Shown piece by piece: positions 12,901 through 21,283 of a DNA stretch of 64,000 nt. The translations under genes were made by a program, and so were the position numbers. Every line of letters begins with the position of its first letter. Positions within the stretch are counted from its first letter, which is position 1. Below the pieces are notes generated by a model. The model searched no databases. It had not been told where the DNA came from and saw only the letters and a list, made by a program, of their open reading frames with translations. The DNA comes from Agitococcus lubricus (lineage in GTDB: Bacteria; Pseudomonadota; Gammaproteobacteria; Pseudomonadales; Moraxellaceae), in contig NZ_QAON01000006.1 of the NCBI RefSeq assembly GCF_003051055.1, positions 124,001 to 188,000 on the forward strand, written 5' to 3'.

Positions 12901-13096
12901 GTTTAATCGCCAGCTTAAGCGGATTCACTTCAATTGTTTGAATCGCTAACACTAAACCTAACTCTTTGGACACATAATCTTGCGCTGCCTGTTTGATGAG
13001 CGTTGGTAAGACGGTAAACCCTAATACCGTATAAAATGCTACGGCAGTGCCTATGCCAAACAAGGGCTTTTTATGTGTTTTGACTAAATTCATCAT
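9995..13096 (-). CDS. DUF748 / AsmA-like envelope protein
   Basis: A protein of about 1033 residues with one N-terminal membrane segment (PLFGIGTAVAFYTVLGFTVLPTLI) and a long periplasmic part. It belongs to the DUF748 group related to AsmA, proteins thought to help move or organise lipids at the envelope. Conserved blocks include the early LAIQTIEVNPLKLAIKLNGLAIYD, the FxxxxxxPFTRLIIAPDKTINLQ segment and a C-terminal OmpA-like stretch (QKIQQIGQALLKRPQLSVEVRG). The ORF extends to a TTG at 13135, but the double ATG at 13096/13093 directly precedes the charged and hydrophobic start. A run of Ser-Thr repeats in the middle is encoded by a hexanucleotide tandem repeat. Divergent from cysI. Confidence 0.85.
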   Translation of the reverse strand: MMNLVKTHKKPLFGIGTAVAFYTVLGFTVLPTLIKQAAQDYVSKELGLVLAIQTIEVNPLKLAIKLNGLAIYDTQNKPLIAANSIYLNQSLLLSLWQRRIYVEELDIIKPVVNAHINAQGKLNLLQLIPADDNPKTEPLPWQLAVFNLHQAHVDIKDDSRSKPFVATLEDINLDLYNLSSLKGDKGSYQLQAETSLGEKLKWQGVIGLSPLMSSGQVSMQHIQAKTVNNLLDEMPFVLQKGELGIDFSYQLEEKNEQPLLRVSNANVEIKAGYLTDSKRPFALAFDAFRIENLASDWPHLNSRFARLSVTDFNVQDTSNQTQPLAYEQLVLTDGQWQPEQDNASLATISLNKLLIGQDKPLLALPQLYIQRLKINPKKQYIDTGAIVIEGGEIACERRQDGTLNWQRFVTDLEKRIASTSTSTSTSTSTSTSQPSPTWRYALGELSLNKLLLNIKDDTQQPAIANQVHIHQVVIKPELDLARPHEWEGSLTLKSGGDIRLSGLFQESPLKVQTELEIKQLALVPFAPYVQDMARLKLESGQLSVKGQLSVQQDKSLQASFKGSVGLNQFAANDMKLNQRFLAWRGLNIAGLDWQLSPQRLAIKRIDVEQPFTRLIIAPDKTINLQQVIADTPDTTQKSSTAAPLAMTIAQVNVRNGAMLFADLSLTPQFATGIQQLTGDIRDISTQASSHARVNLQGRVDQYGKAFIKGALNPFNPDENTAMLVSFQNVELTTLTPYSAKFAGYRIDKGKLSLDLNYKIHERQLNATNKIVLNQLTLGEKVDSPDAVSLPLRLAIALLKDSDGVIDLDIPITGSLDDPKFRVGPIVWQAIVNVLTKVATAPFRFIANLVGGGEDMDSLAFAANSSQLTTESQQKIQQIGQALLKRPQLSVEVRGTFDPLLDSQAIQQSKFQQILTTKLQNNPNKQMVLENWYKELYGVEALTQQKVLNLKPNTSQELSLAMESYLLALSTQIKQHYAVSEGDLRQLALDRARSIRASLIEKHQIPEQQVFVLEPESSAAISEYVITKVNVSAH
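11802..11847. repeat. (GATGTA) hexamer microsatellite inside the DUF748 gene
   Basis: Seven perfect GATGTA units (11802-11843) and a partial eighth. On the coding (minus) strand they encode alternating Ser and Thr in an otherwise ordinary loop between domains. As the unit is six bases, gain or loss of copies would lengthen or shorten the protein without breaking the frame. Confidence 0.97.
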
Positions 13097-13286
13097 TATG
13101 TGTGCCCAATCAATATTACAACGTATGTCGCGCAAATCGTTAAAACTATAGCCGATGTCTTTATCACTAAAACCTAAGATTCATATAGAGAAAAAGCATT
13201 TTAGTTATATAGCAAGTCTTGGTATCCTTAGCAGTAAGAGTTTATCTGTAGCCATTTGGCCGTCACAACTCATTTTTGAGCTAAAT

Positions 13287-13334
13287 ACGCCGTTATTTAC
13301 AGAGACAAAAACAAAGTCTTTAGAATAACGGCGT
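13287..13334. promoter_or_regulatory. Long hairpin in the DUF748-cysI divergent region
   Basis: Perfect 11-bp arms ACGCCGTTATT (13287-13297) and AATAACGGCGT (13324-13334) enclose 26 bases, in which AGAC and GTCT could form a short inner stem. The position, about 50 bases before the cysI ATG and between two divergent genes, is not where a terminator for either neighbour would be expected. It may be a leader structure or an operator for cysI. The palindrome GTTATAAC follows at 13365-13372. Confidence 0.5.
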
Positions 13335-13386
13335 GTTTTAAAATCCACAGCCCCTATATTTTCTGTTATAACAAAGTGCAAGGCTT

Positions 13387-15039
13387 ATGTATCAATACGA
13401 CGCATACGATCAAAAAATCGTCGATCAACGCGTAGCGCAGTACCGTGATCAAACCCAGCGCTATTTAGCAGGCGAACTGAGCGAAGATGAATTTCGCCCA
13501 TTCCGCTTACAAAATGGCTTATATATTCAACGCTATGCTCCGATGCTACGCGTTGCTATTCCGTATGGCATGTTATCTAGCCAGCAAGTACGCACCCTCG
13601 CTACGATTGCTCGCCAGTATGACCGTGGCTATGCGCACATCAGTACCCGTCAAAACATTCAGTATAACTGGCCACCCTTGGCACAAGTTCCTGATATTTT
13701 AGCCGATTTAGCTAAAGTACAAATGCACGCCATTCAAACCAGTGGTAACTGTATCCGCAATACCACGACTGACCAATTTGCAGGGGTGGTTGCTGGCGAA
13801 GTGATTGACCCTCGCCCCACTTGCGAATTAATTCGCCAATGGTCAACCTTTCACCCTGAATTTGCCTTTTTACCACGTAAATTCAAAATTGCCGTTAATG
13901 CTCATCCCGATATAGACCGTGCCGCAACTGCTGTGCATGACATTGGTGTTTATATCGTGAAAAACGATGCAGGCGACATTGGCTATAAAATTTTAGTCGG
14001 CGGTGGCTTAGGCCGTACCCCGATTATTGGCGTTGTGATTCGTGAGTTTTTGCCTCAAAATGAATTGATTGCTTATTTAGAAGCGATTTTGCGCGTCTAT
14101 AACTTATATGGTCGTCGTGATAATAAATACAAAGCACGCATCAAAATTTTGGTAAAAGCACTGACACCTCAAGTGTTTGCGGAAAAAGTAGAGGCTGAAT
14201 TTGCACACACCAAAACCGAAAATCTTTTAGTACCTGAGGCCGAATTTACCCGTTTAGCCAGCTTTTTTACCGAGCCTGCTTATCAGGATTTAAGCGATAA
14301 TCCAGCCGAACTCAGCCAAGCCTTGACCGATGATAAAGCCTTTGCGCTTTGGTTTAACCATAACACCCATGCTCATAAAAAGGCGGGTTATCGGATTGTA
14401 ACTTTGTCGCTGAAACGCACAGGCGTTGCACCGGGTGATATTACCACCGAGCAACTTTTTGCGGTGGCCGACCTTGCAGACCAGTATAGTTTTGGCGAAG
14501 TACGTACCACACACGAACAAAACATCGTCTTAGCCGATGTACGTCAAGACCAGCTTTTTGCACTCTGGCAGCGTTTAAGTGCGCTAGGTTTTGCTACCGC
14601 CAATATTGGTTTCTTAACCAATATTATTTGCTGTCCTGGCGGTGATTTTTGTTCATTGGCGAATGCCAAGTCCATTCCCATTGCCGAACAGATTCAACGT
14701 CGCTTCAGTGACCTCGATGAAGTCTATGATATTGGTGCCTTAGATATCAATATTTCGGGCTGCATGAACGCCTGTGGGCATCATCACGTTGGCCATATTG
14801 GTATTTTAGGCGTAGACAAAAAAGGTGAAGAATACTATCAAGTGTCTTTAGGTGGTAATGCTGGCCATGACGCTAGCTTAGGTGACATTTTAGGCCCTTC
14901 TTTTTATGCCGAAGACATGGCGCATGTGATTGAAGAAGTATTAAATGTGTATCTCGACCATCGCCATGACAACGAGCGTTTCTTAGAGACTTATCGCCGT
15001 ATTGGTATTGAAAAATTTAAGGAGCGCGTCTATGCCTAA
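13387..15039 (+). CDS. cysI: Sulfite reductase hemoprotein (CysI type)
   Basis: A 550-residue siroheme/4Fe-4S reductase of the nitrite/sulfite reductase family, most likely the assimilatory sulfite reductase that makes sulfide for cysteine synthesis. The cofactor cysteines are visible as CCPGGDFC (C416 and C422) and SGCMNACG (C459 and C463), the C-x5-C and C-x3-C pairs of the family. The siroheme-contacting Arg residues lie in the N-terminal half (RVAIPYGML, HISTRQNIQYNW, TSGNCIRN). The genetic partner is DUF934, not a CysJ flavoprotein, as in pseudomonads and Acinetobacter, so electrons probably come from a ferredoxin-like or separate reductase; that is inference. The ribosome site is weak (AAGG three bases before the ATG). 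Confidence 0.93.
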   Translation: MYQYDAYDQKIVDQRVAQYRDQTQRYLAGELSEDEFRPFRLQNGLYIQRYAPMLRVAIPYGMLSSQQVRTLATIARQYDRGYAHISTRQNIQYNWPPLAQVPDILADLAKVQMHAIQTSGNCIRNTTTDQFAGVVAGEVIDPRPTCELIRQWSTFHPEFAFLPRKFKIAVNAHPDIDRAATAVHDIGVYIVKNDAGDIGYKILVGGGLGRTPIIGVVIREFLPQNELIAYLEAILRVYNLYGRRDNKYKARIKILVKALTPQVFAEKVEAEFAHTKTENLLVPEAEFTRLASFFTEPAYQDLSDNPAELSQALTDDKAFALWFNHNTHAHKKAGYRIVTLSLKRTGVAPGDITTEQLFAVADLADQYSFGEVRTTHEQNIVLADVRQDQLFALWQRLSALGFATANIGFLTNIICCPGGDFCSLANAKSIPIAEQIQRRFSDLDEVYDIGALDINISGCMNACGHHHVGHIGILGVDKKGEEYYQVSLGGNAGHDASLGDILGPSFYAEDMAHVIEEVLNVYLDHRHDNERFLETYRRIGIEKFKERVYA

Positions 15040-15520
15040 TATTATTAAAGACGGCGTGATTATTGCCGACTCCTTTGTCTGGTTAAGCGAGATTAACGAA
15101 CTGCCCGCACAAGCGATTGTGGTGACACTGGCACTCTGGCAAGCGCACCGCGAGTTAATTAGCGCACATCCTTATGCTAAGGCGATCGTTTTGAAACCTG
15201 ACCAACATCCAGAACAAATCCGTGACGACTTGGCACATTTTGCCATGATAGCTTTAGACTTCCCTGCTTTTGCAGACGGTCGGGGTTATTCTTATGCAGT
15301 GTTATTGCGCCAACGCTACGGCTTTACAGGTGAATTACGCGCCACAGGTGACGTGTTTAAGGATAATTTGTTTTACTTAAAACGCTGTGGCTTTAATAGC
15401 TTTGCTGTACGTGCCGATAAAAATATAGATGTTGCTCTGGCAGGACTTCATGACTTTACCGAAAGTTATCAAGCCAGTGTTGACCAAGATATGCCGTTGT
15501 ATAGACGTCGTCTCGCCTAG
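15032..15520 (+). CDS. DUF934 protein linked to sulfite reduction
   Basis: A 162-residue protein of the DUF934 family, nearly always encoded next to a CysI-type sulfite reductase and therefore assumed to serve sulfite or sulfate assimilation; its chemistry is not known to me. Family blocks seen are VWLSEINELP, the central DFPAFADGRGYSYAVLLRQRYGF, GELRATGDVFKDNLFYLKRCGFNSF and the C-terminal YQASVDQDMPLYRRR. I chose the ATG at 15032 because AAGGAG lies at 15019-15024, eight bases upstream; the TTG at 15002 would lie deep within cysI. It overlaps cysI by eight bases, so the two are an operon. A hairpin and a strong bidirectional terminator follow. Confidence 0.9.
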   Translation: MPNIIKDGVIIADSFVWLSEINELPAQAIVVTLALWQAHRELISAHPYAKAIVLKPDQHPEQIRDDLAHFAMIALDFPAFADGRGYSYAVLLRQRYGFTGELRATGDVFKDNLFYLKRCGFNSFAVRADKNIDVALAGLHDFTESYQASVDQDMPLYRRRLA

Positions 15521-15539
15521 AAGGCTTAACTGACACCTA

Positions 15540-15565
15540 CTTGTTTGGGTTTACCCCCAAACAAG
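15540..15565. terminator. Inverted repeat after the cysI operon
   Basis: Arms CTTGTTTGGG (15540-15549) and CCCAAACAAG (15556-15565) pair perfectly over 10 bp with a six-base loop. There is no T-run, so it may be a processing or pausing structure ahead of the real terminator at 15587. Confidence 0.55.
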
Positions 15566-15586
15566 CACAGTCTGTATATAAGCACC

Positions 15587-15620
15587 ATAAAAAAGCCGAC
15601 TCATGGGTCGGCTTTTTTAT
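15587..15620. terminator. Bidirectional terminator between the cysI operon and filF
   Basis: A perfect 14-bp stem, ATAAAAAAGCCGAC with GTCGGCTTTTTTAT, around a six-base loop. It has an A-run on one side and a T-run on the other, so it can stop transcripts from both the cysI operon (plus) and the fil block (minus). Confidence 0.93.
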
Positions 15621-15632
15621 AATTATGTCTAA

Positions 15633-17537
15633 TTATGATTTAGGTTGTGGGTTATAACAGCTCTGTGTACTAATTGCCGTTACTTTGCCCTGAGTAGAGC
15701 CTACCTGTATCGTTCTAGGCTCGTCTGCTTTTTTATGAATAAACTGTAAGGTTTTGACATAACTAAACCAACGGGCAACGTCTACAGAATTCTCAGACTC
15801 ATTATCACCAATCAGTACCGCTTTAGTATTGGCTGTACTTGTGACATCAATACGCACCTTACGACCACCCACAAAACTGATAACGCCTATTTGCACACCA
15901 TAGAAGTTCTGCCAAACATCATCTGTCGGCAAGTTTTTTACCCAATCCCCAACCAAAATAATTGGGCTGATATAATAACGATTATTTAGGGCTAGAGTTG
16001 CTGAGACTGTCCCAATACGATATTCCTGTGTTCCTAATTGGTCTTTTAAGTCAGCATCTAAGGTCGTGTTACAATTATTATCTCTATCGCTGATAATGTT
16101 ACCATTCGCTAAAATACTAATCCCCATATCACCAACCAAACAACCATCACTTTCACCCTGACAGCTATTACCATCTTTGAGACGTAGTTTTAAATGTAAT
16201 GGGAATGTGGGCTTTTCACCAACTTCTATATTATCTACTGTTCGCCAAATGTCTTCGTTCAGATAGGTGGATACATCGCGAGTACGGTTCATATTCACCG
16301 TACCACTAAAAGTCATATTACCGTTTTGGTCACGTCTTTCCCATTTTCCCAGAACATTATCATCTACAGGCTCTGATACAGCCAAACCATAAACATTACG
16401 AAAAAAAGGTACACTGCCAGACATATTACTTTTTGACATTACACCTTGTGTAATATGCACAAAACCGCCACTTTGATTGTCAACAAACTTAAAATTTGCT
16501 TTAACTTTACCATCAAACTCAAAACCTAAATTTTGACTGATTGGACTTAAAAATTTAGGTTCTTGGTCGATGATAAAACTTTGCACAAATTGACTAGGTA
16601 CATCGTTCAGTTCTGAGCCATTGGATAAGTCTGAATCTGCGGCATTCCCCTTCCACTCGGCGGCAATACCAATACTTTTACCTTCGCGGTCGAGTAAAAA
16701 AACCATGCTTTCTAAGAGCTTTTCATTTGAGGTACTCGATGGGGGCAAACCTAACATACCTGTATAAGCCTTCTCTCCTGTGGTAAAAGTTTGAGCTATC
16801 GCAAAAGGAATCACTTCATAAAAGCCTGCTTGTAGAACTTCAAACGATTTTTCAAAACGACTAATGGCAATGTTATTTGCAGGTAAGGTTTTATTTAATG
16901 CTGTTAAATACGGTGCTAGTGACTCCTCTAAGGTTTCAGTTTGTGCAAACTGAGTAACAGAGATGTCAGCTTTCAATGCACTGAGTTTTTCTTTAACGGC
17001 TTCCGTTAAAACAATGCGATTTAATACTCTATTATTTTCTGAATAGCCATCTGTATCCAAGGTCTGTAGTAAACGTAGTACATTGATGGTTTGCGTACCT
17101 GTAGATGTCTCTGTGGTCAAGGTATCACTGGTATAGCCAAACAAATCACGGGGGGTAATTTTTTGTACCACATTTAATTTACTACCACTAAGCAAACCTA
17201 TCGGTGCTAAACGGTATTTACCTAAATCAATACGGCGCTCACCATTTTTAGCTTTTATATAAAAGCTAACAAATGAATTATCAGGGCAGTAAAAGAAACC
17301 TTCGGCATCTGTCACGTCCTTGACTGTATCGCAGTCATAATTTAATCCAGCGACAGGTTCATCAATAAACTGGCCTGTTGAGCACCGATTAGTCGTATCA
17401 GCAATACAGGTCGTTAAGGCGTCAGTTGATGTTTGTGTTGGATCTTTTAAGCTATTACTTCCTTCGCCGCACCCGCCTAATTGAGTTAGCAAAGCAACTA
17501 AAGCTGGCAAGAGCAATAAACGAGCAGAACTTTTCAT
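15633..17537 (-). CDS. filF: FilF-like surface lipoprotein
   Basis: A 634-residue predicted lipoprotein, last gene of the fil block. The signal peptide ends in a lipobox (LTQLGGC, with the Cys at about residue 23). The mature start has a cysteine-rich module (CIADTTNRCSTGQFIDEPVAGLNYDC ... AEGFFYC) followed by a beta-rich segment, a pattern seen in many gammaproteobacterial lipoproteins. The rest is mostly beta-strand, with a second Cys cluster (NSCQGESDGC, DNNCNTT). I assign it to FilF, the putative pilus-system lipoprotein of Acinetobacter, from its length, its lipobox and its position after FilE; this relies on memory of that locus and not on a database search. Its ATG overlaps the stop of the upstream filE by four bases. 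Function is unproven. Confidence 0.68.
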   Translation of the reverse strand: MKSSARLLLLPALVALLTQLGGCGEGSNSLKDPTQTSTDALTTCIADTTNRCSTGQFIDEPVAGLNYDCDTVKDVTDAEGFFYCPDNSFVSFYIKAKNGERRIDLGKYRLAPIGLLSGSKLNVVQKITPRDLFGYTSDTLTTETSTGTQTINVLRLLQTLDTDGYSENNRVLNRIVLTEAVKEKLSALKADISVTQFAQTETLEESLAPYLTALNKTLPANNIAISRFEKSFEVLQAGFYEVIPFAIAQTFTTGEKAYTGMLGLPPSSTSNEKLLESMVFLLDREGKSIGIAAEWKGNAADSDLSNGSELNDVPSQFVQSFIIDQEPKFLSPISQNLGFEFDGKVKANFKFVDNQSGGFVHITQGVMSKSNMSGSVPFFRNVYGLAVSEPVDDNVLGKWERRDQNGNMTFSGTVNMNRTRDVSTYLNEDIWRTVDNIEVGEKPTFPLHLKLRLKDGNSCQGESDGCLVGDMGISILANGNIISDRDNNCNTTLDADLKDQLGTQEYRIGTVSATLALNNRYYISPIILVGDWVKNLPTDDVWQNFYGVQIGVISFVGGRKVRIDVTSTANTKAVLIGDNESENSVDVARWFSYVKTLQFIHKKADEPRTIQVGSTQGKVTAISTQSCYNPQPKS

Positions 17538-18439
17538 GGTAACCTCTTGGAATAAACATCCATCGTAAATGCCCCTGTTTTGTACATCACGGGTAGCGTT
17601 GTTTTTAGCTCATTGACAGGGCGATAAAATAAAACATAAGTGGTATTTTCTGGGAGCTGGACTAAGCCATCAACACTTGCATATTGACTGTTTGTTGCTG
17701 GACTGGCTTGACTCCAATAATTCCATACACCAGACAACACACATCCCTGCTTGTCGGCAAACATAATAAAAGGCACATAAAACTTTGGACGCTTATGAGT
17801 TGTAGCGAACGAAGCAAAACGTGTGTCTATTGTCATTTTAGACAGTTGTTCAGAAACTAATAGTACTTTTTCTGGTGTTGAAATATGCTCACCTACTAGA
17901 GGTGGTTTAATCCAAATACTGTTTTTTTCTAAAAATGGTTTCTGCCGTTGATTAAGATATGTTAAATCAAAGCATTCGCTGGGTAACTGATACCAAGACT
18001 GTATTATTTGTTTATCCACAATCTGATACGTAGGTGCACGGAAAGTTTCTTTCAGAGGCGTACTTATCACTGGTGGTGCAACAATAGATGTCACACCATT
18101 ATCACTTTCAATCACTCGCGAACCAACACTTCCATCAGGCAAATAATAAAATCGCTTTTTGCCTTCCGGAGCAAATTGTCGTTTCTCCAGAACTTCACTT
18201 TCAATGTAGATTTCGTTATCAAGCTCTAATACAGGCTTAGATGAATTGGTTAGGGACGTGTTTTCTGAGTTTACACCAGACTTAGCTGCATCGGATGGAG
18301 AATCCTCTAATTTTTTACTTGTAGAAGACTGGTTATTTTTGATAATTTGTACGCGTCCCTGCGCATCTACTGTTGGGTAAAAACGGTCCTCTGCCTGAAT
18401 GGTAACTGGCAAAAATAACAGAATCAAAATGAAGCGCAT
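17534..18439 (-). CDS. filE: FilE-like exported protein
   Basis: A 301-residue exported protein with a short signal peptide (MRFILILLFLPVTIQA, cleavage before EDRFYP). The mature N-terminus, RFYPTVDAQGRVQII, resembles the short beta-hairpin of DUF4124-like proteins. A Ser/Asn/Lys-rich linker follows, then a C-terminal half with two well-spaced cysteines (SECFDLTY and QGCVLSGVW) and a beta-rich end. By position, between the FadL-like gene and the lipoprotein, it corresponds to FilE of the Acinetobacter fil locus. It starts three bases after the filD stop and overlaps filF by four bases, so the three are translationally coupled. Function unknown. Confidence 0.65.
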   Translation of the reverse strand: MRFILILLFLPVTIQAEDRFYPTVDAQGRVQIIKNNQSSTSKKLEDSPSDAAKSGVNSENTSLTNSSKPVLELDNEIYIESEVLEKRQFAPEGKKRFYYLPDGSVGSRVIESDNGVTSIVAPPVISTPLKETFRAPTYQIVDKQIIQSWYQLPSECFDLTYLNQRQKPFLEKNSIWIKPPLVGEHISTPEKVLLVSEQLSKMTIDTRFASFATTHKRPKFYVPFIMFADKQGCVLSGVWNYWSQASPATNSQYASVDGLVQLPENTTYVLFYRPVNELKTTLPVMYKTGAFTMDVYSKRLP

Positions 18440-18442
18440 ATC

Positions 18443-20116
18443 TTACCAACGTGTGCGATAGACTAAACCCATAATATTGACCGTCGCACTCGTTTTAGCA
18501 TCCAAACCCGCATAAGGGTTATATACCAAATTGGTTATCCCTGTTTGGTTTAATAAACTACTGGTATTTGCGGGCACAGTATCACGACTACGCAAGTGCA
18601 TCAGTGTCAGGTCAATATCAGTATCACGGTCAAATCGGTAGCCAATCCCTGCACCATACATTTTAGCCGTGTTAATGGGTGCTAGAATGTTACGCTTGTT
18701 ATCAGGAACAGCACTATCACGCGGCTCATAACCCAAACGAAATTTTAAACGACTTGTATGTGAATATTCTAAGCCTACACCCCAGTTCCAACGTGTATTA
18801 AACTCAAGAGGGAAACTCAATGAGCGATTTGTGGTTCCAGGTACTAATATTTTTGCAATCCTGAGCACTTGCACATCGCGGTCAAATTCAAAATTAAACG
18901 CGTTCCATACCCCAAAATCTGTCCAACCTACGTCAAAATTAATTTGTAACTGCGGTAATAATTTATACTTAATGCCTGTTTGGAAGTGAGCTGGAAACTC
19001 AATATCCATTGATAGCAAGCCCTCTTCTTTGGCTGGCATATAACTGGGTAGACCTAAAATAGCACCTAAGATTTGACCTGTAATCGAACTTTGTAGCCCT
19101 TGGTTAATTAAAGAACGCGCACCTTTTTCGTACTGGATTTTATACTTACCCTTCAGACGCATATTACTACCGCTTTGGTAAACAGCTCCCCATGCAAAAC
19201 GGTCGTTTGGCTCCCATAAAATACCAAGGTTATAGGTCGGTGACAGCGTTTGCTGTAACGAAACATCTAAGTTTGCCATTTTTTTGAAGGGGCCTAGGCT
19301 TTCTTCGGCATTACAAAGTCCTAGCAACAGCAAGTCAGTCACAATGTTTGCACTCTCCTTAAAAGGACCACAAACATCTTCGTCAAACATACGAAATACA
19401 CCAATTAATTCATTGGGAGCACGAAAGTCGGTATTTAAGGCAACTGCTTGATATGACATCCCTACGGACAAACCCACAGACAGCTCATCATTAACTTGAT
19501 ATGCTACTGAAGGAGATAAATAAGTAATCCGTTCTAAAGCAACCATTTTACCCATATATACGCCAGGGTCTTCGTCTTTACGGTAATAGCCCGCAATCAT
19601 GGGCGCATAAAATGCAGTGGCGTAGGTATATTTAGAACCAGGTGGTTTATAGGCGATCCCTGCGGTTGGCGCTGCAATAGGACCTGGTGGTAGTTTAACC
19701 ATTTTGTCCAAGACTGGAAGATATAAAGCTACCCCTTCTACACCAGAACTTGCCGTTTTGAATTGAGAGCATAAAGCTTGAGTATCTAATGGGTCATCCT
19801 CACAGACAAGCGGGTCATCAGAATAACCAAATACTCGATAGTTTGCAGGCGCAGATAATTCCGCTTCAATAGAGAAATCGGCCATCATTAACTGAATATC
19901 TAATTGCAAGCCTTGAATTTTAGTTAAACCCGCTGGATTGAAGTGAATGGCATTGATACCTGGCGGGTCGGCTGTCACTGCATTTCCTAAAGATAAGGAG
20001 CGCAAATCTACAGACATGTTTTGAGCCAACATAGCCTGTGCGCCTGAGCCATACATCGCCAACATTGCAATCGCTAATCGCGTTAGTTTATTAGGCTTGT
20101 TTGGAATAATAGTCAT
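18443..20116 (-). CDS. filD: FilD-like outer-membrane channel (OmpP1/FadL family)
   Basis: A 557-residue outer-membrane beta-barrel of the FadL/OmpP1 family, whose members pass hydrophobic compounds such as fatty acids across the outer membrane. A signal peptide (AIAMLAMYGSGAQA) is followed by the family's N-terminal hatch signature: RSLSLGNAVTADPPGINAIHFNPAGLT. Repeated amphipathic beta-strands run through to a C-terminal aromatic end (IMGLVYRTRW). Loops contain two pairs of cysteines (LVCEDDPLDTQALC and VCGPFKESANIVTDLLLLGLC). It is somewhat longer than classic FadL. It lies 22 bases after filC and three bases before filE, so it is part of the fil operon; whether it exports or imports is unknown. 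Confidence 0.75.
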   Translation of the reverse strand: MTIIPNKPNKLTRLAIAMLAMYGSGAQAMLAQNMSVDLRSLSLGNAVTADPPGINAIHFNPAGLTKIQGLQLDIQLMMADFSIEAELSAPANYRVFGYSDDPLVCEDDPLDTQALCSQFKTASSGVEGVALYLPVLDKMVKLPPGPIAAPTAGIAYKPPGSKYTYATAFYAPMIAGYYRKDEDPGVYMGKMVALERITYLSPSVAYQVNDELSVGLSVGMSYQAVALNTDFRAPNELIGVFRMFDEDVCGPFKESANIVTDLLLLGLCNAEESLGPFKKMANLDVSLQQTLSPTYNLGILWEPNDRFAWGAVYQSGSNMRLKGKYKIQYEKGARSLINQGLQSSITGQILGAILGLPSYMPAKEEGLLSMDIEFPAHFQTGIKYKLLPQLQINFDVGWTDFGVWNAFNFEFDRDVQVLRIAKILVPGTTNRSLSFPLEFNTRWNWGVGLEYSHTSRLKFRLGYEPRDSAVPDNKRNILAPINTAKMYGAGIGYRFDRDTDIDLTLMHLRSRDTVPANTSSLLNQTGITNLVYNPYAGLDAKTSATVNIMGLVYRTRW

Positions 20117-20138
20117 AAACGATACGCCTTAAATGCGA

Positions 20139-21242
20139 TTATTCTGTCGCTAAACCTAAAAACTCTAGAGGCATTGAGAAGCCTAAATTGATGTCTGGAG
20201 AGTCCTCTGTCAAACCATAGCCTAAGCTCACATTAACAATACGTTTAGGACTGGTACGCAAGGACAAAGAAAAACTTAACGAACCTGATACTTGAGTTGC
20301 TGGCTCTACAACCTCTATTTCGGTACCCGTATCAAATGTAAAACGGCTATTTGTAGAAATACTATGCTGATAAGAGGCACTCATGGAAACGTCATAGTTG
20401 AGGGAATAAGCAAACCCTAGTGATGCCCCCAAACTCGTACCAGGGTCCATACTAGTCAAATTACGGGTACCACGTGACTGGTTTAAGTCACTGAGTTTAT
20501 TACCTATCGAAAAACTAGCTGAACCAAATAAAACAATTGGGTCTGTGACTTTACTCATACTCAGACCCGCTGACAGACCATAATACCCCTTACCTGTCGA
20601 CAAATCAGTCACCGAGTTGATTTCATAGGGACTATCGCCCGTTGCCAAGGACAGCGACGAGAACAATGTTGTTGTTGGCAGTCCTCTTTTTAAGGGCACA
20701 GGCTGCCAGCGCAAACCCACAGAAATATCCCCTAATCCTGTTGTTTCTTTACCTGCAAGGGTATCCATTTTATAAACTAAGGGTAAAGAGCCTGTTAGAG
20801 TCAAATTATCAAGCAAGCCATAAGAGACATCGATATTATTAGTAAAAGAATGCTGCGCATCTTCTTGAATACGCAAACGAGTGATTGTAGAGGTATCATC
20901 AGATATTGCAATATCTAAACGGGAGTCACGATAAAAGCTATAGTTCACATCATAGTTCATGGCAAATTTACCACGTTTAGATAATGAATAACTTTTTTCT
21001 GCTGCCTTGAAAACTTGCTCTAAATTCTTGTCCGAAGAAGCATCTGTCGATTTTTGTTTTAGTGCATCTCGTGCAACATCTGCACTGCTAGGTGCAGGTG
21101 TCGGTGCTGGCGTAGCCGCTGCTGTGGTATCAGTAGATGCCGCTGTATTTGCAGGCTGGGTTGTTTCATCGGCATGAGCGATAGAAAAACACAAGCAATT
21201 GAGTGCTACCAAAACATACGGAGTTTGACCCCAATTTCTCAT
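20139..21242 (-). CDS. filC: FilC-like outer-membrane beta-barrel protein
   Basis: A 367-residue exported protein. After a signal peptide (VLVALNCLCFSIAHA) comes a Thr/Ala/Pro low-complexity stretch (residues about 28-55) and a short predicted helix. The remainder alternates in the manner of a transmembrane beta-barrel (FTNNIDVSYGLLDNLTLTGSLPLVY, TGLGDISVGLRW, NVSLGYGLTEDSPDINLGFSMPL), like outer-membrane 'transporter' proteins of the MetA-pathway type. AGGA nine bases upstream supports the ATG at 21242. It corresponds by order to FilC of the Acinetobacter locus. Whether it forms a pore or a scaffold is unknown. Confidence 0.65.
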   Translation of the reverse strand: MRNWGQTPYVLVALNCLCFSIAHADETTQPANTAASTDTTAAATPAPTPAPSSADVARDALKQKSTDASSDKNLEQVFKAAEKSYSLSKRGKFAMNYDVNYSFYRDSRLDIAISDDTSTITRLRIQEDAQHSFTNNIDVSYGLLDNLTLTGSLPLVYKMDTLAGKETTGLGDISVGLRWQPVPLKRGLPTTTLFSSLSLATGDSPYEINSVTDLSTGKGYYGLSAGLSMSKVTDPIVLFGSASFSIGNKLSDLNQSRGTRNLTSMDPGTSLGASLGFAYSLNYDVSMSASYQHSISTNSRFTFDTGTEIEVVEPATQVSGSLSFSLSLRTSPKRIVNVSLGYGLTEDSPDINLGFSMPLEFLGLATE

Positions 21243-21283
21243 TGTTATGATTCCTTATTTAATCTTGTCGATAAAAACAACGA

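Noticed and set aside
15525-15536. CTTAACTGAC near the end of the DUF934 gene as a third MITE end
   Set aside because: Only ten bases match, the outer part (TGGCATTA) is missing and there is no partner end or target duplication.
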